Assembly: GCF_016427605.1 (NCBI RefSeq)
Contig: NZ_JAELXQ010000001.1
Coordinates: 312,860-376,859, forward strand
Direction of reading: 5' to 3'
Length of the DNA: 64,000 nt
DNA from: Ochrobactrum sp. Q0168
GTDB lineage: Bacteria; Pseudomonadota; Alphaproteobacteria; Rhizobiales; Rhizobiaceae
Part shown: one piece after another, positions 34,335 through 43,615 of the stretch
Numbering within the stretch: position 1 is the stretch's first letter
How the letters are laid out: every line of letters starts with the position of its first letter
The notes under the pieces: generated by a model
What the model was told of the DNA's origin: nothing
Databases searched by the model: none
The model's input: the letters and a program-made list of their open reading frames with translations, nothing else
Made by a program: the position numbers and the translations under genes

Positions 34335-35597
34335 ATGGGAAGACGGAGCTTGAAAATTGTTGGTATTGCGGTGGCGCTGCTGGGAAGGGATGTTGTCGCT
34401 CACGCCGGTGCTTTCGAGACCAGTTCGCAGGATTTTGATATTCTGTTCGAACAGGGAAACGTAGTCGATAGTTCGGTCGTTTATGTAGCGCCACAGCGGC
34501 GATTGACGGAAATTGGTGGCTCGACCGCCAGTGACGAGAATGGCGGTATCAATCCAGCGACAGGCCGACCATTCGAAAAGGTAATAGAAGAGGCCAAGGG
34601 CTACTGGATGCCGAAGATTTCGGCCAAGTTCGACCTTACCAGCGATCTTGCCTGTGCTGCGCAATATCGTCGGCCCTGGGGTATCAGCACAGAGGTTGGC
34701 ATTGAAACGGTCCGCTCTTACCCGTTGGCCAAGCAGAAAATCACGTCGAACGACTATGGTGTGAACTGTTCTTATCGTTTTGACGCAGGTGCTGTGGGCT
34801 ATTTCCGTATTCTCGGCGGTGTCAGCTATCAGGAACTGCGTGGTCAGCAGACTCGGATGATCCCCCATTTTTCCCGGAGCCAAGACGGCATTCCGGGCAG
34901 CCCGTTTCGCGCCGCTTCTTTGGATGCAGATGACCAGTCTTTCGGCTGGCGTATTGGCGCTGCCTATGAAAATCCCGAATATGCCATGCGTGCGAGCCTC
35001 GTTTATCAATCCGAGGTTAAATATGGCCTTGAAGGTACCGTTGATAATCTGATTTTGAATCCGATCACTGGACGCGGTGTAGCGATCAATGTGGATAGTG
35101 ACGTTTCGACACCTCAATCCGTCGAGTTCAAATTTCAGACAGGTATAGCGCCCGGCTGGCTGGCTTTTGGCTCGGTGGAATGGATGGATTGGTCAAGCGT
35201 GACGTCTGTTGATTTTGTCGCGTCTGATAATGAAGTTCTTCCAACTGGAACCAGGGTCACCAGCCTGAATCTCTATTATCAGGACGGTTGGACTTTGAGG
35301 GGCGGTATTGGTCACAGGTTCAATGACCACTGGTCTCTCGACGGGACTCTGACCTGGGATCGCGGCACCAGCACTGGGCTCACCACACAGACGGATCTCT
35401 GGTTGTTCACCCTTGGCACCGGTTACAAGCCAAGCGATAAGGTCGATATCCGCCTGGCTGGCGCTGCAGGCTGGCTAGTCTCAGGGAGGATTGACGCTAC
35501 AGTGGACGACGGCAAGCGCAGCCTGTTGGGTTCCGAGGGCGTGCTCGACGATGATTTTGTCAGCGGCCTCTCGCTGACAGCGATGGTCAAGTTCTGA
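34335..35597 (+). CDS. FadL/OmpP1-family outer membrane transporter, copy 2
   Basis: 420 residues from MGRRSLKIVG, preceded by GGGGGGAG. It parallels copy 1 throughout (SSQDFDILFEQGN, SAKFDLTSDLACAAQYR, YGVNCSYRF, TWDRGTSTGL) and ends AMVKF. Differences are concentrated in predicted loops, for example the insert MIPHFSRSQDGIPG. This fits a tandem duplication followed by divergence in substrate or surface loops. Signal peptide cleavage near AHAGA. Confidence 0.9.
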   Translation: MGRRSLKIVGIAVALLGRDVVAHAGAFETSSQDFDILFEQGNVVDSSVVYVAPQRRLTEIGGSTASDENGGINPATGRPFEKVIEEAKGYWMPKISAKFDLTSDLACAAQYRRPWGISTEVGIETVRSYPLAKQKITSNDYGVNCSYRFDAGAVGYFRILGGVSYQELRGQQTRMIPHFSRSQDGIPGSPFRAASLDADDQSFGWRIGAAYENPEYAMRASLVYQSEVKYGLEGTVDNLILNPITGRGVAINVDSDVSTPQSVEFKFQTGIAPGWLAFGSVEWMDWSSVTSVDFVASDNEVLPTGTRVTSLNLYYQDGWTLRGGIGHRFNDHWSLDGTLTWDRGTSTGLTTQTDLWLFTLGTGYKPSDKVDIRLAGAAGWLVSGRIDATVDDGKRSLLGSEGVLDDDFVSGLSLTAMVKF

Positions 35598-35623
35598 TCG
35601 ACTTGATGCAGTGCAAGCAGCAA

Positions 35624-35650
35624 AAGCCCGGCAGCGATGCCGGGCTTTTC
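35624..35650. terminator. Terminator between FadL-like gene 2 and the dehydrogenase gene
   Basis: Stem AAAGCCCGGCA/TGCCGGGCTTT with loop GCGA, between convergent genes; functional in both directions. Confidence 0.88.
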
Positions 35651-35674
35651 TTTGAAATAGAAATCAAGCGAGGT

Positions 35675-36556
35675 TCACTTCTGCTCCAGACGCGCCAGCA
35701 AAGAAGACGTATCCCAGCGACTGCCGCCGATCTTCTGCACTTCCTTGTAGAACTGGTCGACAAGCGCCGTGACGGGCAGAAGCGCGCCGTTGCGATCCGC
35801 TTCATCAAGGCAGATGCCTAAATCCTTGCGCATCCAGTCCACGGCGAAGCCAAAATCATATTTGCCCTGATTCATTGTCGCGGAGCGGTTTTCCATCTGC
35901 CAGGAACCGGCAGCACCTTTGGAAATGACTGCGATGAGCTTTTCGATATCGAGTCCAGCCTTTTTGCCGAAATGAATGCCCTCAGCCAATCCCTGAACGA
36001 GACCGGCAATGCAAATCTGGTTCACCATCTTGGCAAGCTGCCCCGAACCAACGGGGCCCATAAGGCCGACAGAGCGGGCATAGGCGTCAATAATCGGCTT
36101 GGCGCGCTCGAAGACCGGTTCGCTGGCGCCGACCATCACCGTCAGCACGCCGTTTTCTGCGCCAGCTTGACCACCCGAAACCGGTGCATCGATGAAATGA
36201 ATGTCGCGCTTTTGCGCTTCTTCCGAAAGCTCGCGTGCGACTTCGGCAGAGGCCGTCGTGTTATCGATGAAGATCGCGTCTTTTTTCATGGTCGAAAAAG
36301 CACCGTCCGGGCCGATGGTGACAGAGCGCAGATCGTCGTCATTGCCGACGCAGGCGAACACATAATCGGCATCGCGCGCGGCTTCTGCGGGCGTGGCGGC
36401 GAAGCTGCCGCTGAATTCCTTCGCCCATTTTTCAGCCTTGGCGGTCGTGCGATTATAGACCTTCACGTCGTGGCCGCCCTTGTTCTTCAAGTGGCCCGCC
36501 ATCGGGTAGCCCATCACGCCCAGGCCGAGAAAGGCTACTTTTGCAGTCGTCGTCAT
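35675..36556 (-). CDS. NAD(P)-dependent oxidoreductase, 3-hydroxyisobutyrate dehydrogenase family
   Basis: 293 residues. Oxidises beta-hydroxyacids. The Rossmann motif GLGVMGYPMAGHL, the substrate motif DAPVSGGQAGAENG and the catalytic Lys in GSGQLAKMVNQ are present. Substrate among 3-hydroxyisobutyrate, tartronate semialdehyde and relatives cannot be distinguished. A glutathione transferase gene lies 36 bp upstream on the same strand. Confidence 0.9.
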   Translation of the reverse strand: MTTTAKVAFLGLGVMGYPMAGHLKNKGGHDVKVYNRTTAKAEKWAKEFSGSFAATPAEAARDADYVFACVGNDDDLRSVTIGPDGAFSTMKKDAIFIDNTTASAEVARELSEEAQKRDIHFIDAPVSGGQAGAENGVLTVMVGASEPVFERAKPIIDAYARSVGLMGPVGSGQLAKMVNQICIAGLVQGLAEGIHFGKKAGLDIEKLIAVISKGAAGSWQMENRSATMNQGKYDFGFAVDWMRKDLGICLDEADRNGALLPVTALVDQFYKEVQKIGGSRWDTSSLLARLEQK

Positions 36557-36592
36557 TCGTTCATTCCTCTGGATAGTTTTTGGACCGTAGGA

Positions 36593-37225
36593 TCAGGTGA
36601 GGGGTGTCATCACAGCTGACCGGTAGGCAGGGCGCTCTTTCAGGCGCTCGTACCATTTTTCCAGCTGCGGCAGCGAAGGGCGTTCGATGGGGAATTCGAA
36701 CCAGGCATAGGCATAGCAGCCAACCGGAATGTCCCCGATACCGAACTCTTCTCCAGAGAACCACGACGCCTGACCGAGACCGTCATTCGCAATCTTCATG
36801 GAACGTGCAAGGCCATCGAGACCGCGTTGGAGTATGGCCGGGTCACGCTTGTCTTCCGGCAGGCGGATCATATGCTTCATGACATTGCTGAAATCGCTGT
36901 AGAGCGTGTTGGAGGCCCAATCCATCCACTTTTCCCCCTGCGCGCGCTTGGCCGGATTCTCGATCCACAGGCTATTATTTCCATAAGTCGCCGCCAGATA
37001 GCGCGTAATGACATTCGATTCCCACAGCACGGTCTCACCGTCTTCGAGCGATGGAATAAGGCCATTGGGATTGCGTGCGAGAAAGGCCGGATCGTCCAGC
37101 CCGCCGAACTGGCCGCCAACGTCGATCTGTTCGTAATCAAGGCCAAGTTCCTGCGCTATCCAGAGCGCTTTCTTGACATTGGTGGAATTGGTGCGACCCC
37201 AGATTTTCAACATGATATTGCCCAT
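36593..37225 (-). CDS. Glutathione S-transferase family protein
   Basis: 210 residues. The N-terminal thioredoxin-like domain has GRTNSTNVKKALW and PSLEDGETVLWESNVI (glutathione-binding Glu-Ser pair); the all-helical C-terminal domain follows. The start may be MGNIM (37225) or MLKIW (37213). Likely cotranscribed with the downstream dehydrogenase. Confidence 0.9.
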   Translation of the reverse strand: MGNIMLKIWGRTNSTNVKKALWIAQELGLDYEQIDVGGQFGGLDDPAFLARNPNGLIPSLEDGETVLWESNVITRYLAATYGNNSLWIENPAKRAQGEKWMDWASNTLYSDFSNVMKHMIRLPEDKRDPAILQRGLDGLARSMKIANDGLGQASWFSGEEFGIGDIPVGCYAYAWFEFPIERPSLPQLEKWYERLKERPAYRSAVMTPLT

Positions 37226-37337
37226 TGCTATGCTTCAGGAATTGGATGCGCCCAGCAGGGACGCGCTGTTGATTAAACAGATAGCCCCCGGAAGCTGCAA
37301 GGCTGCCGGGGGCTAAATTCAGGACCTTCTCGCTAAA

Positions 37338-38177
37338 TCAGCGAACAAGATGTCGTGTCAGCCGTCGTTCGAGATAATCCCAGATATGTCGGAGCACTTC
37401 AACGATCAGCAGGTAGATCACTGCCGCCCAGAGATAGGTTTGGAAATCGAAAGTGCGGGAATAAGCGCGCCGCGTTTCACCCATCAGGTCGAGAACCGTG
37501 ATGATGGCGACGATGGCCGAACCCTTGATCATGAGAATGATTTCATTGCCGTATGGACGCAGGGCGACGATCAGCGCCTGTGGAAGAATAACTTTCCAGA
37601 ACGTCACGCGCTTCGAAATGCCGAGCGCCGCAGCACCTTCCCATTGGCCCATGCCAACGCTCTGGATCGCGCCACGCAGGATTTCCGCCTGATAGGCAGC
37701 CGTGTTGAGCGAGAAGGCGAGAATGGCACAATTCCATGCATCCCGGAAAAACACCCACAGGCCAATGCTTTCAAGAAAAGGCCGGAAAGTGCCGAAACCG
37801 TAATAGATCAGGAAGGTTTGCGCCAGAAGCGGGGTGCCGCGGAAGAAATAGACATAGCCGAACGCGATGGCTCTCAGCCAGCGATTGTTCGACATGCGTG
37901 CGGCGGCAATCGGGATCGACAGCGCCGCACCGACAAGGATCGACACCACGACCAGTTTCAACGTGACGAGAAGGCCGGACCAGTAGCGCGGTCCATAGGT
38001 CTCGAAGAGATCAATACGCCAGACATTGTAGAGATAGATGGCTAGTCCGACGAACATCAGCGCCCATATCCCCACAAAGATATGGCCAGCAATGCGTGCG
38101 CGTGTCCATTCACGGACGACTGGCGGCGGTGCCATGACGGCAGTGTTATTTCGTGTGACAGCTTCGTTCATGATCAT
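37338..38177 (-). CDS. Amino-acid ABC transporter permease (HisM type)
   Basis: 279 residues. Several transmembrane helices and the EAA motif region GAAALGISKRVTFWKVILPQAL place it in the polar amino acid permease family. The start overlaps the stop of the other permease by 4 bp. Together they form the heterodimeric membrane channel for a periplasmic binding protein encoded upstream. The N-terminal 25 residues are cytoplasmic. Confidence 0.92.
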   Translation of the reverse strand: MIMNEAVTRNNTAVMAPPPVVREWTRARIAGHIFVGIWALMFVGLAIYLYNVWRIDLFETYGPRYWSGLLVTLKLVVVSILVGAALSIPIAAARMSNNRWLRAIAFGYVYFFRGTPLLAQTFLIYYGFGTFRPFLESIGLWVFFRDAWNCAILAFSLNTAAYQAEILRGAIQSVGMGQWEGAAALGISKRVTFWKVILPQALIVALRPYGNEIILMIKGSAIVAIITVLDLMGETRRAYSRTFDFQTYLWAAVIYLLIVEVLRHIWDYLERRLTRHLVR

Positions 38178-38896
38178 GCACCCCGCGAACGATTGCTGCC
38201 AGCATCAGCCCATTGGGCGATGCGGTTGATGAAATAGGACGAGATGATCGCCAGAGCGAGGTAGAGCAGACAAGCGACGCCAAAGAATAGGAATGGCTCC
38301 TTGGTCACGCGCGCTGCAATGGAGGTCTGCCGCATGATGTCGGACAGTGTGATCACGGATACGAGCGAGGTGTCTTTCAGCAGCACCAGCCATAGATTGG
38401 CAAGGCCGGGCAGGGCGATGCGGATCAATTGCGGCAGGATGACCTTGCGCATCGTTTGCCAGTGCGACAGGCCGACCGCGTAACCGCCTTCATATTGCCC
38501 GCGCGGGATGGCGCGGAAGGCGGACAGGAAGACTTCACTCGAATAGGATGAGAAAACGAAACCGAGCGCCACCATACCGGCGGCGAAGGCATTGATCTCG
38601 ACATTCGCGTTGACGCCAAATAGTGCCAACAGTTTCTGCAAGCCGAGCGAGGCACCGAAATAAACCAGAAACAGGGTCAGAAGCTCTGGAAGACCGCGGA
38701 AAATGGTCGTGTAGATATTCGAAGCCAGTCGGATTGACGGTTCGGTCGATTGCTTCCCCAAAGCAACCAGAAATCCAAGAACGAGGCCGACGGGCAGAGT
38801 GGCGATTGCCAGAGTGACCGTTACCAGAAGCCCCCAGGCGATGCTCCTCGACCAGCCTTCGGGGCCGAAACTCAATAAAGTGGCGTAATGTTCCAT
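38174..38896 (-). CDS. Amino-acid ABC transporter permease (HisQ type)
   Basis: 240 residues. Five predicted membrane helices and the EAA loop GGYAVGLSHWQTMRKVILPQ. Overlaps the next permease by 4 bp. A palindromic repeat element (38982-39061) separates it from the binding-protein gene, which may lower permease expression relative to the binding protein. Confidence 0.92.
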   Translation of the reverse strand: MEHYATLLSFGPEGWSRSIAWGLLVTVTLAIATLPVGLVLGFLVALGKQSTEPSIRLASNIYTTIFRGLPELLTLFLVYFGASLGLQKLLALFGVNANVEINAFAAGMVALGFVFSSYSSEVFLSAFRAIPRGQYEGGYAVGLSHWQTMRKVILPQLIRIALPGLANLWLVLLKDTSLVSVITLSDIMRQTSIAARVTKEPFLFFGVACLLYLALAIISSYFINRIAQWADAGSNRSRGA

Positions 38897-38981
38897 CGCC
38901 TTTTTCTTTTTTCTGGGCGGATACGTATCCGGCTCGCTCTGTTGCGAGCGCTTTCACCGAAGGGTCCGCCATAAACGCTGT

Positions 38982-39061
38982 GCGCCGGTTTGTTTTTGGG
39001 CACATCTTGTCCGAAAACCGCTACACACTTTTCGGGATATGCTTTTAATACAAACCGGCGC
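38982..39061. repeat. Palindromic intergenic repeat element inside the ABC operon
   Basis: 80 bp with perfect 12-bp terminal inverted repeats GCGCCGGTTTGT/ACAAACCGGCGC and an inner imperfect palindrome with TCCGAAAACCG and ACTTTTCGGGAT. The inner block matches elements at 61914-61968 and partly 50052-50065. Confidence 0.75.
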
Positions 39062-39079
39062 AGACTTCTTCAAAGAAAC

Positions 39080-39886
39080 TTAGTTTTCGGCGCCGTAGGC
39101 GTCGAACTCGAAGTACTTATCGTTGATTTCCTTGTACTTTCCGTTGGCACGGATCGCCTTGATGGCTGCATTGAACTTTTCAACCAGCTCCGGGCGGCCC
39201 TTCTTGAAGGCAACGCCTGCGCCGGGACCGTGAATTTCAACAACCGGCGGGAAAGTGCCAACCATCTTGCAGCAGGCGCCATCCGGCGTCTTCAGCCATT
39301 CGCCGAGCGTGACGCTATCGTCATTGGCAGCGTCGAGACGACCATTGGCCAGATCGAGACGGTATTCTTCGGCGGTCGGGTAGGCCTTGATCGTGCTGTC
39401 GGTGAAGGTCTTTTCAGAGTAATTCGCGTGGGTGGTGGAAACCTGCACGCCGATCGTCTTGCCAGCGAGATCTTCCTTGGTCACACCCTTGATGTCGCTA
39501 TCCTTCGGGGCGACGATGCCCGGAGGTGTATTGTAGTATTTGTTCGAGAAATCGACCTGCTTCTTGCGCTCATCGGTGATGGACATGGAAGCGATGAAGG
39601 CATCGAACTTGCCGGCCTGAAGGGCCGGAATTGCGCCGTCCCATTCCTGGGTGATGAACGTGCACTGGGCCTTCATTTCATCGCAAAGCGCATGTGCGAT
39701 ATCGACGTCAAACCCTGAAAGAGTGCCGTCCGGCTTGATGAAATTGAAGGGGGGATAAGCGCCTTCAGTGGCGATGGTGAGCTTCAAAGGCTCCTCAGCA
39801 TTTGCGGCGCCGATGGCCAATCCGCCAGCCATGGTTGCAATGGTCGCAACCGAAGCTGCTGCTACGATACGCTTCAATACGCGCAT
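39080..39886 (-). CDS. Periplasmic amino-acid-binding protein of an ABC transporter
   Basis: 268 residues. A signal peptide (cleavage after AANAEE) precedes an SBP_bac_3 domain: IATEGAYPPFNFIKPDGTLSG is split here into the family motifs TEGAYPPFN and GFDVDIAHALCDEM. The binding-site Arg is likely in the SMSITDERKK region. Most similar in style to arginine/lysine/ornithine/octopine binders. No ATPase gene follows the permeases. Confidence 0.92.
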   Translation of the reverse strand: MRVLKRIVAAASVATIATMAGGLAIGAANAEEPLKLTIATEGAYPPFNFIKPDGTLSGFDVDIAHALCDEMKAQCTFITQEWDGAIPALQAGKFDAFIASMSITDERKKQVDFSNKYYNTPPGIVAPKDSDIKGVTKEDLAGKTIGVQVSTTHANYSEKTFTDSTIKAYPTAEEYRLDLANGRLDAANDDSVTLGEWLKTPDGACCKMVGTFPPVVEIHGPGAGVAFKKGRPELVEKFNAAIKAIRANGKYKEINDKYFEFDAYGAEN

Positions 39887-40223
39887 AATTAGTCCTCTCG
39901 TTTACTCTGGCTGGTTCCCTGATTATTTTTCTGGTCAGCCATTTGTCGTGCAACTGCAATTTAAAATTGAGGATTAGTGATCGATAGTCGCTCCTCCCGC
40001 TGCTAGCAATAGATGGTCCAGCGGAGGCTGCGCAATAATTTTTCGCATGTTCGCCACCGCCCTCCAATCCGAAGACGATATTCCCACCACTTTTCACCGG
40101 AAGGCAAGATGGCTTGCGTAATAATTTTGCGTATAATTATTGCGGAATTCACAGGCTATTCCGCCGAAAGTCGGAGCAAAATAGTGAAAGCTGACGTTTC
40201 GGCGGAAAGCACTAGGGAATTGC
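39887..40223. promoter_or_regulatory. Upstream region of the amino-acid transporter operon
   Basis: 337 bp without a gene. Two copies of a GCG(T/C)AATAATTTT motif (40030-40047 and 40116-40133) occur, the second within a longer AATAATT/AATTATT inverted repeat. A TTCCGCCGAAA/TTTCGGCGGAA inverted repeat (40159-40207) lies at the end of mobB and could be its terminator stem, although no T-run follows. Confidence 0.45.
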
Positions 40224-40727
40224 TCAAAGCGCCATTTCATTTTGGATGAAATCGGCAATTTCATCGACCATATTGATATCGAAGACCGGCAGGCTTGAAC
40301 TCTGTTGGGGATAATCGGTTGCAATGGCGACGATGCTTGGATCGTTTTCGGCGAGCGGTGGGCCGTCATGGCTGCCAATTCGACGGAGCTCGATTTTCTT
40401 GTGTGGCTCGCGCTTATAGCCCTCGACGAGAATCAAATCGCAGGGCGCGAGCTTGTCCGCGATGTCTTGCAGCGAGATCTCTGGCCCGTCGAGATTTTCA
40501 TGCATGATGGCAAAGCGGCGCTCTGAAACGATGGCAACTTCCGCAGCGCCCGCCTGGCGATGTCGCCAGGAATCGGTGCCTTCGTGATCGATATCGAAAT
40601 TATGATGCGCATGCTTGATGGTCGCGATGCGGTAGCCGCGTTCGGTCAGGCAGCGCACAAGCTTTTCGGTGAGCGTGGTCTTGCCGGAATTCTTCCAGCC
40701 TGTAATTCCGAACAGCTTGTGCGTCAT
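40224..40727 (-). CDS. mobB: Molybdopterin-guanine dinucleotide biosynthesis protein MobB
   Basis: 167 residues. A GTP-binding adaptor for MobA. The P-loop GWKNSGKTT lies at residues 10-18, and the conserved H-rich region IKHAHHNFDIDHEGTDSWRH is cut to its core motifs KHAHH and DSWRHR. Overlaps mobA by 4 bp. Confidence 0.93.
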   Translation of the reverse strand: MTHKLFGITGWKNSGKTTLTEKLVRCLTERGYRIATIKHAHHNFDIDHEGTDSWRHRQAGAAEVAIVSERRFAIMHENLDGPEISLQDIADKLAPCDLILVEGYKREPHKKIELRRIGSHDGPPLAENDPSIVAIATDYPQQSSSLPVFDINMVDEIADFIQNEMAL

Positions 40728-41380
40728 GGCAAGGCTCCGTTCAAACGATTCAATCGCCGGGCTTCAACAAGATCGATGGGTCGGTTGATATTGAAAAATG
40801 GATCATAGCTTTCCGAGCCAACCTTCGTCGTTGCAAGTGGAAAGTCTACCGTTTCGAATTTTACATCGCGTGCAAAAGCTAGAACGCTGGCTTTCTCTGC
40901 GGTCGAAAGCCAGTCTCTCAGCCGATCCGCCAGTTGAGTGCGCCACAGGCCGAAAACCGGATGAACATGCCCAACTGAGCTGGCAAGAACGATGTCCTTG
41001 CCGCTCTGTCGTTGGCGCTCGAAGAGCTGCTCTGCGAGATTGGCAGGCAGAAACGGTGTGTCCGCTGCGGCGGTCAGGAGCCATGTTGAATTTCTAGCAC
41101 GAATGAGCGCAGTGAGAATGCCAGCTAAGGGGCCACCATGGTTTGCGGGGATATCCGCGACGATCGGTTGACCAAGATCGGCCAATCGGGACGGGTCGCC
41201 ATTGGCATTAATGAAAAGCGCGTCCACCTGCGGTTTCAGCCGCGCTGCAACTGCGGCGATGATACTGCTTGAACCTAAAGCCTGCAGGAATTTGTCGCCC
41301 GCTATTCCGCCTTCACGCATCCGGCTCGATAATCCGCCTGCGATGATCGCACCGACCACATCTTGCTTGATGGCCATCAT
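40724..41380 (-). CDS. mobA: Molybdenum cofactor guanylyltransferase MobA
   Basis: 218 residues. Attaches GMP to molybdopterin to make the bis-MGD or MGD cofactor. The nucleotide-binding motif AGGLSSRM appears near residue 13 and DTPFLP near 105. The start at 41380 overlaps the EamA stop by 4 bp (ATGA), which favours MMAIKQD over longer frames. Forms an overlapping chain eamA - mobA - mobB. Confidence 0.93.
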   Translation of the reverse strand: MMAIKQDVVGAIIAGGLSSRMREGGIAGDKFLQALGSSSIIAAVAARLKPQVDALFINANGDPSRLADLGQPIVADIPANHGGPLAGILTALIRARNSTWLLTAAADTPFLPANLAEQLFERQRQSGKDIVLASSVGHVHPVFGLWRTQLADRLRDWLSTAEKASVLAFARDVKFETVDFPLATTKVGSESYDPFFNINRPIDLVEARRLNRLNGALP

Positions 41381-42300
41381 TTCGGTCCGAGACCAGTTGG
41401 AATGGAAGCAAGGGTGCTTCTGCTCTTCTGTCGCTTCTTCAGCGCGTGTTCGCGATAGACCATGTAGATGCCGCTTCCGACGACGAGAACCGATCCAATG
41501 ATTGTATACGTATCTGGCGCTTCGCCAAAGACCGCGATGCTCAGGCCTATCGCCCAAAGCAGGCTGGAATAACGGAACGGGGAAACGAAGGACACTTCAC
41601 CCTCACGCATGGCGAGAATGATGAAGTGATATCCGATCAGCAGAAGCACGGCAGCGCCAAGCAAGGCCGCGATGGAGAGAAGGCCGACAGGCTGCCATCC
41701 GCCCATCGGGGCGGTCAGTACGCCGCCGGTTATCGCAATTGCACCGGCAGTCAGCGTTGAAAGGTAGAATGTCGGTACATGGGCGGGCACGCGGCGCGTC
41801 GCAATATCTCGCATGGCCGCAAAGCCGACGCTTGCCAGCAAAATGGCAATCGCACTGAAACTTGCCGCGCCGGCTGAACCGGGACGAATGATAATCAGCA
41901 CACCGACAAGACCGACAAGAATAGAGGCCCAGCGCCGCCAGCCGACTTTTTCCTTGAGGAAGATTGCTGCGCCAAGCGTAACCAACAAAGGTGTCGCCTG
42001 AAATACCGCAGAACAGAAGGCTTGTGAGAGATTTCCTAACGAGACGATATAGGTAATTGTCGCAACGACTTCGCCCAGCACGCGCAGGACCGTCATCGGC
42101 TCCAGAGAAAGATTACGCAACGCGCCATGACGCCAGGCTAGAAAGCCGACCATTGCGGTCGCAAAAACGCCACGGATTAGCATGTACTGACCACTATTCA
42201 TTTCCGTGAGAAGGAATTTGGTAATGCTGTCCCCGATGGTGAAAACACCCATGGCGAGAAGCATATAAATACTTGCGCGGAAATTCTCTGACTGCAGCAC
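41377..42300 (-). CDS. EamA/DMT-family inner-membrane transporter
   Basis: 307 residues with ten predicted helices in two EamA repeats (MGVFTIGDSITKFLL and SIALASVGFAAMRDIATRR-like parts). The start is a GTG lying inside a palindrome (42298-42333). The gene is placed between moaA and mobA. Substrate unknown; linkage to molybdenum cofactor genes may be incidental. Confidence 0.88.
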   Translation of the reverse strand: MLQSENFRASIYMLLAMGVFTIGDSITKFLLTEMNSGQYMLIRGVFATAMVGFLAWRHGALRNLSLEPMTVLRVLGEVVATITYIVSLGNLSQAFCSAVFQATPLLVTLGAAIFLKEKVGWRRWASILVGLVGVLIIIRPGSAGAASFSAIAILLASVGFAAMRDIATRRVPAHVPTFYLSTLTAGAIAITGGVLTAPMGGWQPVGLLSIAALLGAAVLLLIGYHFIILAMREGEVSFVSPFRYSSLLWAIGLSIAVFGEAPDTYTIIGSVLVVGSGIYMVYREHALKKRQKSRSTLASIPTGLGPK

Positions 42301-42333
42301 GGTATAGAATCCAATTTAGAATTCCATACCGTG
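42298..42333. promoter_or_regulatory. Palindrome overlapping the EamA gene start
   Basis: Imperfect 15-bp arms (CACGGTATAGAATCC and its near complement), perfect over the outer 8 bp, separated by 6 bp. It includes the GTG start codon, so it may be an operator or an RNA hairpin that controls initiation. Confidence 0.5.
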
Positions 42334-42392
42334 TTAAAGTTTATTGCGCGACAATTATTTGCGAGTATTTTTGCTCAAAAGTAAAAGCGCCT

Positions 42393-43448
42393 TTAGCCGC
42401 CGGTCAGGCTCATATGCCGTGCCACCGCTGGCCGGTTATGATCACGGTCGATGATGAAATCATGGCCCTTGGGTTTGCGCGAAATCGCCTCATCGATAGC
42501 CCGGCTCAGGAAATCATTGCTGTCATTTTCCCGCAGCGCCTTGCGCAGATCGGCATCGTCATTCTGGCCGAGACACATATAGAGCATGCCCGTGCAGGTG
42601 AGGCGGACGCGGTTGCAACTTTCGCAGAAATTATGCGTCAAAGGCTTGATGAAACCGAGACGTCCGCCGGTTTCCTCAATCGTGACATAGCGGGCAGGGC
42701 CGCCCGTGCGATATGGAATATCGGTCATCGTGAACTGAACCGAAAGGTCGCTACGCAGCTGCGACAACGGCAAATACTGATCGGTGCGGTCGAACTCGAT
42801 TTCGCCCATCGGCATGGTTTCGATCAGCGTCATATCCATGTCGCGGCTATGGGCCCAACGGATCAGCTCGGGGATTTCGAATTCGTTGAAATTTTTCAAG
42901 GCAACGGCGTTGATCTTCACGCGGATGCCAGCCTTCTGCGCGGCATCTATACCTTCAAGCACGCGCGCAAGGTCGCCCCAGCGGGTAATTTCGTGAAACT
43001 TGTCGGGATTTAGAGTATCGAGCGAGACATTGATGCGCTTTATGCCGCAATCTGCCAATTCATCGGCAAAGCGCGAAAGCTGCGAGCCATTGGTGGTCAG
43101 CGTCAATTCTTGCAGCGCACCGGACGCCAGGTGACGCGAAAGCCCACGGATCAGATGCATGATGTTCTTGCGCACCAGCGGTTCGCCGCCAGTAAGCCTC
43201 AGCTTACGCACGCCTTTATCGATGAACACGGTGCAGAGCCGTTCGAGCTCTTCCAGCGTCAGCAGATCCTTCTTGGGAAGAAAGGTCATGTGCTCCGCCA
43301 TGCAATAGGTGCAACGGAAATCACAACGATCCGTCACCGAAACACGCAGATAGCTGACCGTCCGTCCGAAAGGATCGATCATCGGTTCGGTGGGAGAAAC
43401 AAGGGGCTGTGCCTGTAAGGTTTTCATCTGTGAAGCCATTGTTTCCAT
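42393..43448 (-). CDS. moaA: GTP 3',8-cyclase MoaA
   Basis: About 351 residues. A radical-SAM enzyme catalysing the first step of molybdopterin synthesis. CDFRCTYC is the 4Fe-4S/SAM motif. The C-terminal cluster cysteines ([15 protein letters not shown] region) and the terminal Gly-Gly are present. The start may be METMAS (43448) or MASQMK (43439). Confidence 0.95.
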   Translation of the reverse strand: METMASQMKTLQAQPLVSPTEPMIDPFGRTVSYLRVSVTDRCDFRCTYCMAEHMTFLPKKDLLTLEELERLCTVFIDKGVRKLRLTGGEPLVRKNIMHLIRGLSRHLASGALQELTLTTNGSQLSRFADELADCGIKRINVSLDTLNPDKFHEITRWGDLARVLEGIDAAQKAGIRVKINAVALKNFNEFEIPELIRWAHSRDMDMTLIETMPMGEIEFDRTDQYLPLSQLRSDLSVQFTMTDIPYRTGGPARYVTIEETGGRLGFIKPLTHNFCESCNRVRLTCTGMLYMCLGQNDDADLRKALRENDSNDFLSRAIDEAISRKPKGHDFIIDRDHNRPAVARHMSLTGG

Positions 43449-43615
43449 GAGGGGCGACGCAGTATCTACCCGTTCTTATGAGATAAGACTTCCGCCGCGC
43501 ATTGTCCAGTTTTGCCGGGCTGAAGCAGTTTCAATACCCTTGCGGTATTTCGACATGCAGCCTATCACAAGCAGGCTTCGACGATGACGGAGCAAGCTTA
43601 ATATGGAGAAAAGCA

